DNA of 64,000 nucleotides from an uncultured Paracoccaceae bacterium (GTDB lineage: Bacteria; Pseudomonadota; Alphaproteobacteria; Rhodobacterales; Rhodobacteraceae). The DNA is taken from the NCBI GenBank assembly GCA_905182105.1, contig CAJJAR010000006.1:1-64000 (forward strand), given 5' to 3'. This document shows positions 1 to 8,054 of this stretch, in pieces. Each line of letters starts with the position of its first letter. Position 1 is the first letter of the stretch. The notes below the pieces were generated by a model. The model had not been told where the DNA came from. It saw nothing but the letters and a program-made list of their open reading frames with translations, and ran no database searches. Made by a program: the position numbers and the translations under genes.

Positions 1-1173
1 GGAAAAAAGACTTTGTCTTTAAAACACGATGTGCAAGACATCGCACTTTTGAATGCTTCCGAAGAGCATAAACAAGAGACCACTCAATTTAATAGTAATG
101 CTGGACGGGTAATTTCAGATCTTGAGAGAATTGATATTAGCTTTGAACAATTGCAAAATGCGGCTGTACGTTTAAAGGAATTACATGTTGAGAGTTCGAA
201 CGGTTTTTTAACCCCTGGTGAACGAAAATTATTCCAGCTCGAAATTACAGGTATAAAAAATGAAATCTTAAGCATTGCTAATGGACAAGATGCTTTAGGA
301 AACGGATATTTTTCTGGAGTTTCTACCGAAGAACAACCATTCAAAGTAAGTAATTTTGGCGATGTTAGCTATTCTGGATCAGCTGTTGAGAAGTCCATAC
401 AGGTTTCTCGAGACAGCCATTTAAGGCAGAATTTTTCTGGTAATGAGGTTTTTCTTTCTGCCAATTCAGCAAGTGGTAATTTCTCTATATTTGACGCTAT
501 TGATGAATTTTCTCAAAGCTTAAATTACGACATATCTTCAGGAATATCGTCAAATTTACTGTCAGACGGAAATTCTGTGGATGTAGTTTTTCCTATTTCG
601 GGCCAAGCTAATCAGTATAAATTCGAGATGGTGGCTGATGGAACTGCTTATGAGATTGAGGCCAATGTTTATGGAAATGACTTCAACGGATTTGTGGCTG
701 AGATAAATAGTAATACCGCGTCGACGGGCATAACCGCTGCAGTTTCTGCTGATAATAAGATTTCATTTTCTGGAGCTGGTGTTGAACTCAAAATTACAAA
801 CTTCTCTAGTGATCTCCCAAGCGCTTCGGATCAATCAATCAGAGTGCAAAAGGGAATTGGTTCGAATGTAAATGATGAGGTCATTTTACCGCGTTCGTTA
901 TCAAACCCGGTAGTTCAGAATAAATTACACGATGTCTTTGAACATTTCATATCGATGCGAACGGAGCTAGGGGTTGCTGCTAACACGGCTCAAAACTTTG
1001 TTGAAAGTACGCAAAATACATTAGTCGATTTAAATGAGGATATCTCCGAAATTAGTGATGCTGACATGGCTGAATTGCTGACTAAATTACAAGGATTACT
1101 AACAAATAAAGAGGCTGCTCAGGCTACATTCTCTCGATTGAGTAGTAGAAATTTATTCGATTTCTTAGGGTAA
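1..1173 (+). CDS. flgL: Flagellar hook-associated protein FlgL (HAP3), 5' end missing
   Basis: The frame is open from the first base of the window, so the true start lies outside; the TTG at 13 is only an internal codon. About 390 residues are visible. The N-terminal part is a helical flagellin-type segment in which a run ending GQDALGNGYFSG resembles the FlgL 'anntdgnGrYiFsG' region. The C-terminus (ADMAELLTKLQGL, then AAQATFSRLSSRNLFDFLG) matches the flagellin/FlgL C-terminal coiled coil. HAP3 joins the hook to the filament outside the cell. The middle is a beta-rich variable region. The gene is strongly AT-rich compared with the rest of the window. Flagellin itself is the main alternative, but the sequence after the first helix favours FlgL. 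Confidence 0.75.
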   Translation, partial: GKKTLSLKHDVQDIALLNASEEHKQETTQFNSNAGRVISDLERIDISFEQLQNAAVRLKELHVESSNGFLTPGERKLFQLEITGIKNEILSIANGQDALGNGYFSGVSTEEQPFKVSNFGDVSYSGSAVEKSIQVSRDSHLRQNFSGNEVFLSANSASGNFSIFDAIDEFSQSLNYDISSGISSNLLSDGNSVDVVFPISGQANQYKFEMVADGTAYEIEANVYGNDFNGFVAEINSNTASTGITAAVSADNKISFSGAGVELKITNFSSDLPSASDQSIRVQKGIGSNVNDEVILPRSLSNPVVQNKLHDVFEHFISMRTELGVAANTAQNFVESTQNTLVDLNEDISEISDADMAELLTKLQGLLTNKEAAQATFSRLSSRNLFDFLG

Positions 1174-1231
1174 TTTTTAGTAATTCTCTTTAATTAGAAA
1201 TAAATAGTTAATTGTGCAGTTGTTGACGCCC

Positions 1232-1249
1232 TTGGTACAAAAATTGCAT
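1232..1249 (+). promoter_or_regulatory. Sigma-54 (RpoN) promoter before the rod/hook-family gene
   Basis: TTGGTACAAAAATTGCAT fits the sigma-54 pattern TGGCAC-N5-TTGCA with one mismatch. The GG at 1234-1235 and the GC at 1246-1247 are exactly ten bases apart, which is the spacing RpoN requires. Transcription would begin near 1259, about 23 bases before the ATG at 1282. Sigma-54 control of hook and basal-body genes is known in Rhodobacter sphaeroides and in many gammaproteobacteria. No enhancer site was identified. Confidence 0.7.
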
Positions 1250-1281
1250 TTAACAGATGATTGACCTAGGGAGTTTGTGTG

Positions 1282-2094
1282 ATGTTTTCAACAATTAAAT
1301 CCGGTATGGACACTGCTCTTCACGAGCTGTCGATGATTTCCAATAATATCTCCAACGCAAATTCAACAGGATTTAAGAAAAGTTCTGTGGCATTTTCTGA
1401 ATTCTACAATGGCAGAACAGCAGATGGTGTGGAAAGTGCTCTGGTTGGCCTGGGTGCAAACACCGAAGAGTCTCGACGTAGTGATGCTCAAGGTGCTTTG
1501 GTGGAAATGGGCGGCGCATTGGATACTGCAATTGTGGGCAATGGGTATTTCATGACGCAAGCTACTGATCAAATAGGATATTCGGTGACCCGAAACGGAG
1601 CATTTTCGTTGGATTCTGAAGGTTTTTTAGTTTCTCAAGACGGTGATTTTGTACTTGGGATGAGCGCGGTAGACGGCAACTTTGTAGGCGTTGGTGCTGA
1701 TGCTACTGTGCTGCAAAAAATCCAAGTGCCTGTTAACAACTCAGCTGATCCATTATCAAGTATTAGTATCGGAAATAATGGCAATATCTTAGCTGCCTTT
1801 GGAAAGGGTGCTGAAGTTCCGGTTGCGACAATACCTCTCTCAATATTTGCAAACCCAAACGGCTTGAAGCAGCTTGGAAGTGGCAAGTATGCGCCAACCG
1901 ATCTGTCTGGAAAAGTTTTTCTAGGCAACCCTAACTCGGCTGGTTTTGGAGATTTAAAGACAGGCTATGTAGAAGGATCTAATGTGGATATCACCACCGA
2001 GATGACTAATATGATCCGAGCTCAGCAGCAGTTTAATGGAGCGGCGCGCATCATGCAGACAAATTCTGACATGATAGAAAAAATGACTCGATAA
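1282..2094 (+). CDS. Flagellar hook/rod family protein (FlgE/FlgF/FlgG type)
   Basis: A 270-residue member of the flagellar rod/hook family. The N-terminus has the conserved helix with SNNISNANSTGFKKS (compare NNiANvnTtGFK), the middle has VGNGYF followed by a TRNGAFSLDSEGFLV segment, and the C-terminus has VEGSNVDITTEMTNMIRAQQ, the signature of the axial-protein C-terminal helix. Length suits FlgF or FlgG better than a full FlgE, but the exact member cannot be fixed. A GTG three bases upstream is in frame; the ATG is preferred because GGGAG precedes it at a good distance. It follows flgL by about 100 bases and has its own sigma-54 promoter. AT-rich. Confidence 0.75.
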   Translation: MFSTIKSGMDTALHELSMISNNISNANSTGFKKSSVAFSEFYNGRTADGVESALVGLGANTEESRRSDAQGALVEMGGALDTAIVGNGYFMTQATDQIGYSVTRNGAFSLDSEGFLVSQDGDFVLGMSAVDGNFVGVGADATVLQKIQVPVNNSADPLSSISIGNNGNILAAFGKGAEVPVATIPLSIFANPNGLKQLGSGKYAPTDLSGKVFLGNPNSAGFGDLKTGYVEGSNVDITTEMTNMIRAQQQFNGAARIMQTNSDMIEKMTR

Positions 2095-2185
2095 ATACCA
2101 AAAACGTATATTAAATAAAATTGTAGTCGGCTTGAATATTGGCCGGGACTGTAAGCAGTTATTGTTAACCTGGAGGTTAAAGGCT

Positions 2186-2689
2186 TTGGCTAAATGTCGT
2201 GATTGTTCAGTGTCCATGGGGTATGCAGAAAGCCAGGCAGCACAAAGCTATAATGGTTTATGCATAACATGCCATGTGAAGGACCGCGTTCAAACAAAAG
2301 TGATGACGTCTAAAGAACCTGTATTTTCGACAACTCAAAAATCTACCGAAACCATCTTTAATAAATTTGAAGATATGCTGGTCACAACAGAGAGTAGCAT
2401 CAATCTGAGGATTAAGGCTCGTTGCGGAATTATTTCGACTGATTTCCATTATAATTTTGAAAAAAAATCCTTCTTTAAAAAGGCTTGGAATTATTTGCGT
2501 TCGACGCCAGTCAAGAAAACTGACTTTCTTCAGGAATCTATCGAACTGGCAATGCTAGAACTTAAGGCAAAAGCGATCAGAGTTGAGGCAAATGGCATTA
2601 TAGGGCTAAATATTGAGTACCTTGTATTAGGTGATTTGAGGAAAGATGGATTGATTATTTCCTTGGTTGGAACGGGCATTAAGATTTAA
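2186..2689 (+). CDS. Zinc-ribbon protein with YbjQ-like C-terminal domain
   Basis: About 167 residues. The start is taken at a TTG because TGGAGG sits nine bases before it; an upstream in-frame TTG at 2132 lacks a ribosome site. The N-terminus carries two Cys-x-x-Cys pairs (CRDC and CITC) about 22 residues apart, a likely zinc ribbon. The last 50 residues (AMLELKAKAIRVEANGIIGL, then a Y..LGDL...G.....GTGIKI pattern) resemble the YbjQ/DUF74 putative heavy-metal-binding fold. The function is unknown. It is probably cotranscribed with the preceding flagellar gene and shares its AT-rich composition. The YbjQ assignment is made from pattern only. Confidence 0.5.
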   Translation: MAKCRDCSVSMGYAESQAAQSYNGLCITCHVKDRVQTKVMTSKEPVFSTTQKSTETIFNKFEDMLVTTESSINLRIKARCGIISTDFHYNFEKKSFFKKAWNYLRSTPVKKTDFLQESIELAMLELKAKAIRVEANGIIGLNIEYLVLGDLRKDGLIISLVGTGIKI

Positions 2690-2885
2690 TCAAACTTAAA
2701 GAATTGGAATTGAGTGTTGTAAGAGCTGCGCATCTTCTGAGCAATTGGCTAAGCAAGTTTATTTTGTTTGGAGATGATTACTTATAAGTTCTTCTTGTGC
2801 ATGCATTAAACGGGCCGGCTCTTTGCGAACTTAACGATGAGTGGCTGATTTTTCTTACTGTAATTTCTTGCGATTTGGCTAAAAA

Positions 2886-3728
2886 CTAAAGCACCAGATA
2901 GCCAATTCCCAAAAAACATACCGCAACACCAAACCATTGGCCTCCGGTCATCCGCTCTTTTAAAAACAGCCAAGCTAGAATAATTGTAATTATCCCAAAA
3001 GTTGAAGCTGCCACGGCAGCAAATTCTGGACGGTGTAGATTGCCTGCTGCGATAACAATCCCAAGGGCTAAGGCATCCAGTAAGCTCATTAAGGCCAACA
3101 AGGGCCATGCGCTTCGTTCGGGTATTTTTGCTCCGGAGGATAGAGCCAATAGGATGATTGCACCCGTTGCAGCAGTCAGTCGTGTGACCAATATCACAGG
3201 CAATTCACTGCCAACTTGCGTTGCGAGGTGCCCAACGGCGAACGCTATTGCAAATCCACCTGCGCCAACCAAGGACCAGCCTATTGCAGCCCTTTGCGAC
3301 CCGTCGCTTTCAGAATGGTCAGACAACATGCCGACAATTGCGACACCCATGATGACGCAGCCGACAGCGAGCCATTGATCCCATAAAACGGGCTGGCCCA
3401 TCAAGGCAGCCCAACCGATCGACAATATTGGGTAAGACCCCACGATAGGGGCAACCACACGCACAGGACCAATCCCAAATGCTTTGTAAAGGCTGATACA
3501 GCCGACAAGGTAGACTGCTCCACTTATGACGCTGAGGCCAAAGCTTTGCAGCGTCATAGCTGACCAATTTCCAAAAGCACCCGAAATAGGGAGCAAGAAC
3601 AATGCCCCGCCAACCATTACGGTTGCAATCGCAGGAAGAATGCCTCCACGTTGAGACACAAAGCGGATACAAAAATCATGGACACCCCATGCACAGGCCG
3701 CAATCATTCCTAAGGTTAGAGAAAGCAT
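2886..3728 (-). CDS. EamA/DMT-family membrane transporter
   Basis: A 280-residue protein with about ten hydrophobic segments in two homologous halves, the usual build of EamA drug/metabolite transporters. The first half includes the small-residue segment around GPVRVVAPIVGSYPILSIGW and the second the family-typical FGIITIILAWLFLKERMT, where the LxxKE motif ends the ninth helix. It sits in the inner membrane and the substrate cannot be predicted. It stands alone, facing away from dusA across 240 bases. The 196 bases between it and the flagellar-linked gene at 2689 contain nothing recognised and mark the change from AT-rich to average composition. Confidence 0.85.
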   Translation of the reverse strand: MLSLTLGMIAACAWGVHDFCIRFVSQRGGILPAIATVMVGGALFLLPISGAFGNWSAMTLQSFGLSVISGAVYLVGCISLYKAFGIGPVRVVAPIVGSYPILSIGWAALMGQPVLWDQWLAVGCVIMGVAIVGMLSDHSESDGSQRAAIGWSLVGAGGFAIAFAVGHLATQVGSELPVILVTRLTAATGAIILLALSSGAKIPERSAWPLLALMSLLDALALGIVIAAGNLHRPEFAAVAASTFGIITIILAWLFLKERMTGGQWFGVAVCFLGIGYLVL

Positions 3729-3975
3729 CGCCGTATTCCTTTGGAATGTTGTTATTAACTTTGGTGCGGAGGCGTTCGCGAGGGGTAGTTAAAGACAAAT
3801 ATGTGATCTTCGAATTTTAATGCAAGGCTATATCAATCCAACTCGAAGGATTGTTCGCTTGGTTTCCATTTGTCTAGAACCAATTTTCTGATAGTTGCAC
3901 TTTTGAACCAATGCAGACGGGTCGCGACCTAGGTGCGGCGGATAAAATAATTTGCTTCAACCACCGGAAAAGCTG

Positions 3976-5001
3976 ATGAACACAAATAAATCCAGCGTCT
4001 CGCGCTCTGCGCGCTTATCAGTTGCGCCTATGATGGACTGGACCGATCGACACTGCCGGTACCTGCACCGTCAGCTAAGCGGACAGGCGTTGCTTTACAC
4101 TGAAATGGTCACGTCTCCCGCTTTGGTACGTGGTGGAGCAATGCATTTGTTGGATCATGACGTCGCCGAACACCCTGTTGCCTTACAGCTTGGCGGCTCT
4201 GATCCTGTTGAATTGGCAAAGGCCGCACGCATGGGGGCCGATGTTGGATATGACGAGATTAACCTGAATGTTGGCTGCCCGTCTGACCGTGTTCAGTCTG
4301 GTACATTTGGAGCTGTGTTGATGAAACATCCCGCGCTTGTAGCTGAATGTGTGGCAGCCATGCGTGCTGAGGTGGACGTTGAGGTGACTGTTAAGTGCCG
4401 CTTAGGCGTCGACGATCAGGATCCTGAAGAGATCCTTCCTGAGTTTCTGGCACGGATCGTTGGGGCAGGGTGCGAACGTGTGACAATTCATGCGCGCAAG
4501 GCGTGGCTTAAAGGCCTTAGTCCTAAGGAAAACCGCGAAGTGCCACCGCTGGATTATGGATTAATTCATAAGGTAAAAGGCTATTTCCCCAACTTGCATA
4601 TCTCCGTTAACGGTGGTGTGACGTCGCTCGAACAGGCAACTAATTTTCTTGAAAATGGTTTGGACGGTGTCATGGTTGGCCGTGCTGCCTATCATCAGGC
4701 GAGCGACATCCTAAGTGCTGCGGATCCCGTCATTTTTGGCGTTGGCGAGGTAACTACCGCAGAACAAGCTGTGCACAAGATGCTACCTTATATCGAAGCA
4801 CATTTGATGGCAGGTGGTCGCTTAAACCAAGTTACCCGTCATATGTTGGGTCTGTTCGCTGGTCGCCCGGGCGCACGTGGGTGGCGACGTATGCTATCTG
4901 ATGATGGTAATAAACCGGGTGCAGGGCCTGAACTGGTTCTGGCGGCGCTCGCACAAATGGCGCAGACTGCTCAAGAAGTCGAAGCCGCACAAGCGGGCTA
5001 A
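3976..5001 (+). CDS. dusA: tRNA-dihydrouridine synthase A
   Basis: An FMN enzyme that reduces uridine to dihydrouridine in the D-loop of tRNA. The 341-residue product has the N-terminal family motif SVAPMMDWTDRHCRYLHR and the TEM segment that follows. The catalytic cysteine is Cys101 in NLNVGCPSDRVQSGTFGAVL; VQSG.FGA and the long spacing before the SVNGGV and GVMVGRAAY phosphate-binding motifs are typical of DusA rather than DusB. An in-frame TTG at 3952 would add eight residues, but the ATG at 3976 matches the family start. The next gene begins 15 bases after the stop. Confidence 0.93.
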   Translation: MNTNKSSVSRSARLSVAPMMDWTDRHCRYLHRQLSGQALLYTEMVTSPALVRGGAMHLLDHDVAEHPVALQLGGSDPVELAKAARMGADVGYDEINLNVGCPSDRVQSGTFGAVLMKHPALVAECVAAMRAEVDVEVTVKCRLGVDDQDPEEILPEFLARIVGAGCERVTIHARKAWLKGLSPKENREVPPLDYGLIHKVKGYFPNLHISVNGGVTSLEQATNFLENGLDGVMVGRAAYHQASDILSAADPVIFGVGEVTTAEQAVHKMLPYIEAHLMAGGRLNQVTRHMLGLFAGRPGARGWRRMLSDDGNKPGAGPELVLAALAQMAQTAQEVEAAQAG

Positions 5002-5016
5002 TTCAAAGGAAATATC

Positions 5017-5838
5017 ATGCCAGAGACGATGTTGTTGATCCAAATGCTTGTTGTTCTTTTGGTCATTGGTGCCTTTGCTGGCGTCCTTGCGGGGCTCTTA
5101 GGGGTTGGTGGTGGCATCGTTCTTGTGCCTGCATTCTTTTATGCATTTCAGACGCTTGGTTATGATGGTCCGCAATTAATGCAGATGTGTTTGGCTACCT
5201 CATTGGCGACGATAATCGTAACATCCGTGCGCTCAGTCCACAGCCACCATAAAAAGGGTGCTGTCGATTGGGATATCTTGCGCAGCTGGGCCCCAGGCAT
5301 TGCTGTGGGTGCACTTGTTGGCATGATGGTTGTTTCGCAGCTGCGTTCCAATACGCTGCAGGCGATCTTTGGCATTCTGGCGCTGATCGTTGGTGTTTAC
5401 ATGAGCTTTGGACGCGCAGAGTGGCGTCTGGGCCAGACGATGCCAAAAGGCCCATTGAGGTTTATTCTATCGCCATTGGTTGGATTTATGTCGGTATTGA
5501 TGGGCATAGGTGGGGGCAGCTTTGGCGTGCCTTTGATGAGCCTTTTCAATACAGCTATTCACCGTGCAGTGGCTACAGCCGCAGGGTTTGGCGTAGTCAT
5601 TGCAGTACCGGCTGTGATTGGATTCTTGTTTGTCGATATGAAGATGGACGTACCTCCACTGACCATTGGGGCAATCAATCTGATCGCGTTCGGTATTATT
5701 ATTGCCATGACGTTGGTCACTGCCCCATGGGGCGTGAAGCTGGCGCATTCGATGGATGCAAAACCATTGAAGCGAGCGTTTGGTGTGTTCTTAGTGCTGG
5801 TAGCGGTAAATATGCTGCGCAAAGCGATGATAGGGTAA
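5017..5838 (+). CDS. TauE/SafE family membrane permease
   Basis: A 273-residue inner-membrane protein with about eight hydrophobic segments. The N-terminal repeat has GVLAGLLGVGGGIVLVPAF and the second half has VGFMSVLMGIGGGSFGVPLM; this paired glycine-rich motif defines the TauE/SafE (PF01925) family, whose members move sulfite, sulfoacetate or similar organic anions. The substrate here is unknown. AAAGGA lies before the ATG and the gene follows dusA closely, so the two are probably cotranscribed. The stop codon abuts the stop of the convergent DUF1289 gene without any gap. A second, distinct family member is at 36063. Confidence 0.88.
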   Translation: MPETMLLIQMLVVLLVIGAFAGVLAGLLGVGGGIVLVPAFFYAFQTLGYDGPQLMQMCLATSLATIIVTSVRSVHSHHKKGAVDWDILRSWAPGIAVGALVGMMVVSQLRSNTLQAIFGILALIVGVYMSFGRAEWRLGQTMPKGPLRFILSPLVGFMSVLMGIGGGSFGVPLMSLFNTAIHRAVATAAGFGVVIAVPAVIGFLFVDMKMDVPPLTIGAINLIAFGIIIAMTLVTAPWGVKLAHSMDAKPLKRAFGVFLVLVAVNMLRKAMIG

Positions 5839-6072
5839 CTAACGCTTTAAGCGTGCGGCCCGACCTCCACGCCGCCCTTTGGGGCCTGATTGCCGATTTG
5901 GTAGTTCTAACATTATCTCTGAGCGCTCATCAGGGTGCATTTTAGACCAACGCCCAATTTCATCTATGGAACGATTGCAGCCAGTACACAGCCGTGTTTC
6001 GGGATGCACTACACAGATTTGAATACATGGGCTTTCGATTTCGTTGCGCCGCCAAACTGGGGGGGTTGTCAT
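5839..6072 (-). CDS. DUF1289 family small cysteine protein
   Basis: A 77-residue protein with the family pattern SPCIQICVVHPETRLCTGC followed by R..DEI.RW..M...ER. The four cysteines suggest metal binding, although no function is established for the family. The C-terminus is very basic (GRRGGRAARLKR). Its ATG overlaps the end of ruvX by four bases, so it is translationally coupled as the last gene of ccmI-ruvX-DUF1289. Its stop codon lies directly against that of the convergent permease gene. Confidence 0.88.
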   Translation of the reverse strand: MTTPPVWRRNEIESPCIQICVVHPETRLCTGCNRSIDEIGRWSKMHPDERSEIMLELPNRQSGPKGRRGGRAARLKR

Positions 6073-6545
6073 GATGCTTTCCTTACGACTTGTAAGCGGT
6101 CCAACAATCCTTGCAGGATGAAACCTGCAGCAACGTGGTCAATAACCTCAGAGCGGCGTTTGCGGGATGTGTCAGCCTCGAGCAAAGCACGTTCAGCTGC
6201 AACGGTGCTCAGGCGCTCATCCCAAAAGGTGATTGGGCCGGGCCATACCTTTTCAAGGTTGCGGGCAAAGGAACGGGTGGATTGGCACCGCGCCCCTTCT
6301 GACCCATTCATGTTTCGCGGAAGTCCAAGGACCAAACCGCATATCTCACGCTTTTCGATGACTTCGATCAAACGTGCAGCATCAAGGCCGAACTTCTTGC
6401 GCTTGATCGTTTCCAAAGGGGAGGCGACGCCGAGAAACGTATCCGATACAGCTAAACCAATCGTAACAGTGCCTAAATCCAACCCTATGATAGGGCGCAT
6501 CGGCTTAAGGGCTGCGCTGAACTCTGTGACGTCTTCAAGTATCAT
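6069..6545 (-). CDS. ruvX: RuvX/YqgF RNase H-fold nuclease
   Basis: A 158-residue member of the YqgF family, known for pre-16S rRNA 5'-end processing and also described as a putative Holliday junction resolvase. The RNase H-like fold begins with IIGLDLGTVTIGLAVSD, where the first Asp is catalytic. LVLGLPRNMNGSEG is the conserved middle motif, the Glu of FWDERLSTVAAERAL is catalytic, and a C-terminal Asp occurs in IDHVAAGFILQ. About 15 residues precede the usual family start, and an internal Met (PMRPIIG) could be the true start. It overlaps both neighbours by four bases. Confidence 0.9.
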   Translation of the reverse strand: MILEDVTEFSAALKPMRPIIGLDLGTVTIGLAVSDTFLGVASPLETIKRKKFGLDAARLIEVIEKREICGLVLGLPRNMNGSEGARCQSTRSFARNLEKVWPGPITFWDERLSTVAAERALLEADTSRKRRSEVIDHVAAGFILQGLLDRLQVVRKAS

Positions 6546-7795
6546 TCGGCCACTCCAGCGCGTTGTGCTGCCCGAGTGACCAAGTCCAAACCGGATGGAT
6601 CATCGGCAAACACTGTTTCAGCATTCTTATAGATAGCAAATGCCTGATTGGTTCGACCAAGTACACCCAATGCACCAATCAATTGTGCCCACTCTTCTGC
6701 TGAACCGCCATCTGTGGCAAGGCGGTCAGACAATCCAGATACCATGCCTTCGATCATCTGAATGCGCTCAGCGCCCGTCATTTCACCAGCAGATTCGATG
6801 TCAGAAGCTGTTGGGCCATTTGCAGGACGGCCCGGGCGGCCATTGCCTATTGTTGGAATTTGATAGTTTTCACCAGCGTGCACCGCCATTTCAGGTATTT
6901 TCTCAAGGATAGGTGCAATCCAAGGCGCGCTTTCTGGGCCAATCTGCAACAGACGATCCCAAATGCGAAACGCCATGTCAGGGCGCCCAGTCTGTGCAAG
7001 CATCAGACCAATGTAGTAGCGGGCAATTCCGTTATTTGGGTCGCGGCTTAAGGCAACGCGGGCAGCTTGTTCCGCCTCTGGCGAGACATATCCACCTGCT
7101 GCTAGGATCAGCAAATCTGTGTACCCTGTGAAGTCTTCAACGGTCGCTTCCTCGCCCATGAGCTCAATAATGCGCCCTTGAGATTGATAAGCGGCAATAA
7201 AATTACCTAAGTTGGATTCATTTTGCACCAATAGGGCATGACCGTGAACGTCGTCAGGTCGCTCAGCAACTGTGTCCCGCAAAGTTTGAACAAGTTGCAA
7301 GTACTCCGTATTAAATTCAGCCACCGGAGGCAAATTGGTCAGGCTATCTTCGGCACGTGCCTGAGACGGGCGGCTTTCACGAAGAGTTTCAGCGAATGCA
7401 ATCCGATCGGCCAACGCAAAGTCGGCATAGCCAGGTGCACCTAGGCCATCAATTGGCCCAATACCTTTATAAAGAGCTAAGCTGCCCCCAACCAAAACAA
7501 GCGCAACAACAGCAGAGACAATTTTAGGCGCGCCTCGTGTGGAATCCGTATCGACGGTGCGTTCCGCATCAGCTGCCAAAATACGGCGCGAAATTTCGGT
7601 GCGTACTCGTTTGGCATCTTCTGGCGTCAAAACACCCCGTTCCAGATCGCGATCGACCTCGGTCAACTGATCACGGTAAACCCGCAAATCATAATCACCA
7701 GCGCCATCGGGTATGTCCGTGCGGCGTAGCAGCGCAAGGGCAAACAGTCCCGCAACGACTAGTGCCAATAAAATTGTAGTGATCCAAAACGCCAT
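6542..7795 (-). CDS. ccmI: c-type cytochrome biogenesis protein CcmI
   Basis: A 417-residue protein with an N-terminal membrane helix, a cytoplasmic segment rich in Arg/Glu (YRDQLTEVDRDLERGVL is the CcmI hallmark), a second membrane helix near residues 94-112 and a periplasmic TPR-rich C-terminal region. CcmI holds the apocytochrome c C-terminus and passes it to CcmF/CcmH for haem attachment. It heads the ccmI-ruvX-DUF1289 operon and diverges from the sox operon. ccmABCDG are about 30 kb away at 37-40 kb, and ccmE, ccmF and ccmH are not in the window. Confidence 0.92.
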   Translation of the reverse strand: MAFWITTILLALVVAGLFALALLRRTDIPDGAGDYDLRVYRDQLTEVDRDLERGVLTPEDAKRVRTEISRRILAADAERTVDTDSTRGAPKIVSAVVALVLVGGSLALYKGIGPIDGLGAPGYADFALADRIAFAETLRESRPSQARAEDSLTNLPPVAEFNTEYLQLVQTLRDTVAERPDDVHGHALLVQNESNLGNFIAAYQSQGRIIELMGEEATVEDFTGYTDLLILAAGGYVSPEAEQAARVALSRDPNNGIARYYIGLMLAQTGRPDMAFRIWDRLLQIGPESAPWIAPILEKIPEMAVHAGENYQIPTIGNGRPGRPANGPTASDIESAGEMTGAERIQMIEGMVSGLSDRLATDGGSAEEWAQLIGALGVLGRTNQAFAIYKNAETVFADDPSGLDLVTRAAQRAGVAE

Positions 7796-8054
7796 GTCGT
7801 CGCCCTTTTGTAGCTAATCATGATGTAACCGCGCAAAGATTTTAAAAAAAGGGGCAATTGGACGCGTGTTGCGCCAACCCACAGCCATTTGATCGGCGTG
7901 TGTTGCAGTCCATTGTCGCGGTGTCGCAAAATTGCAAAAAAGTGCCGCGCAGAGTATCCTCTTTTTTTGTATGTCACCCAAAACAAGGTCAAGGTATGCC
8001 ACACCTGCGAATCCCGCCAGCTGCAACTTTGCTCCTTATTCGAAAGCGACGCTT

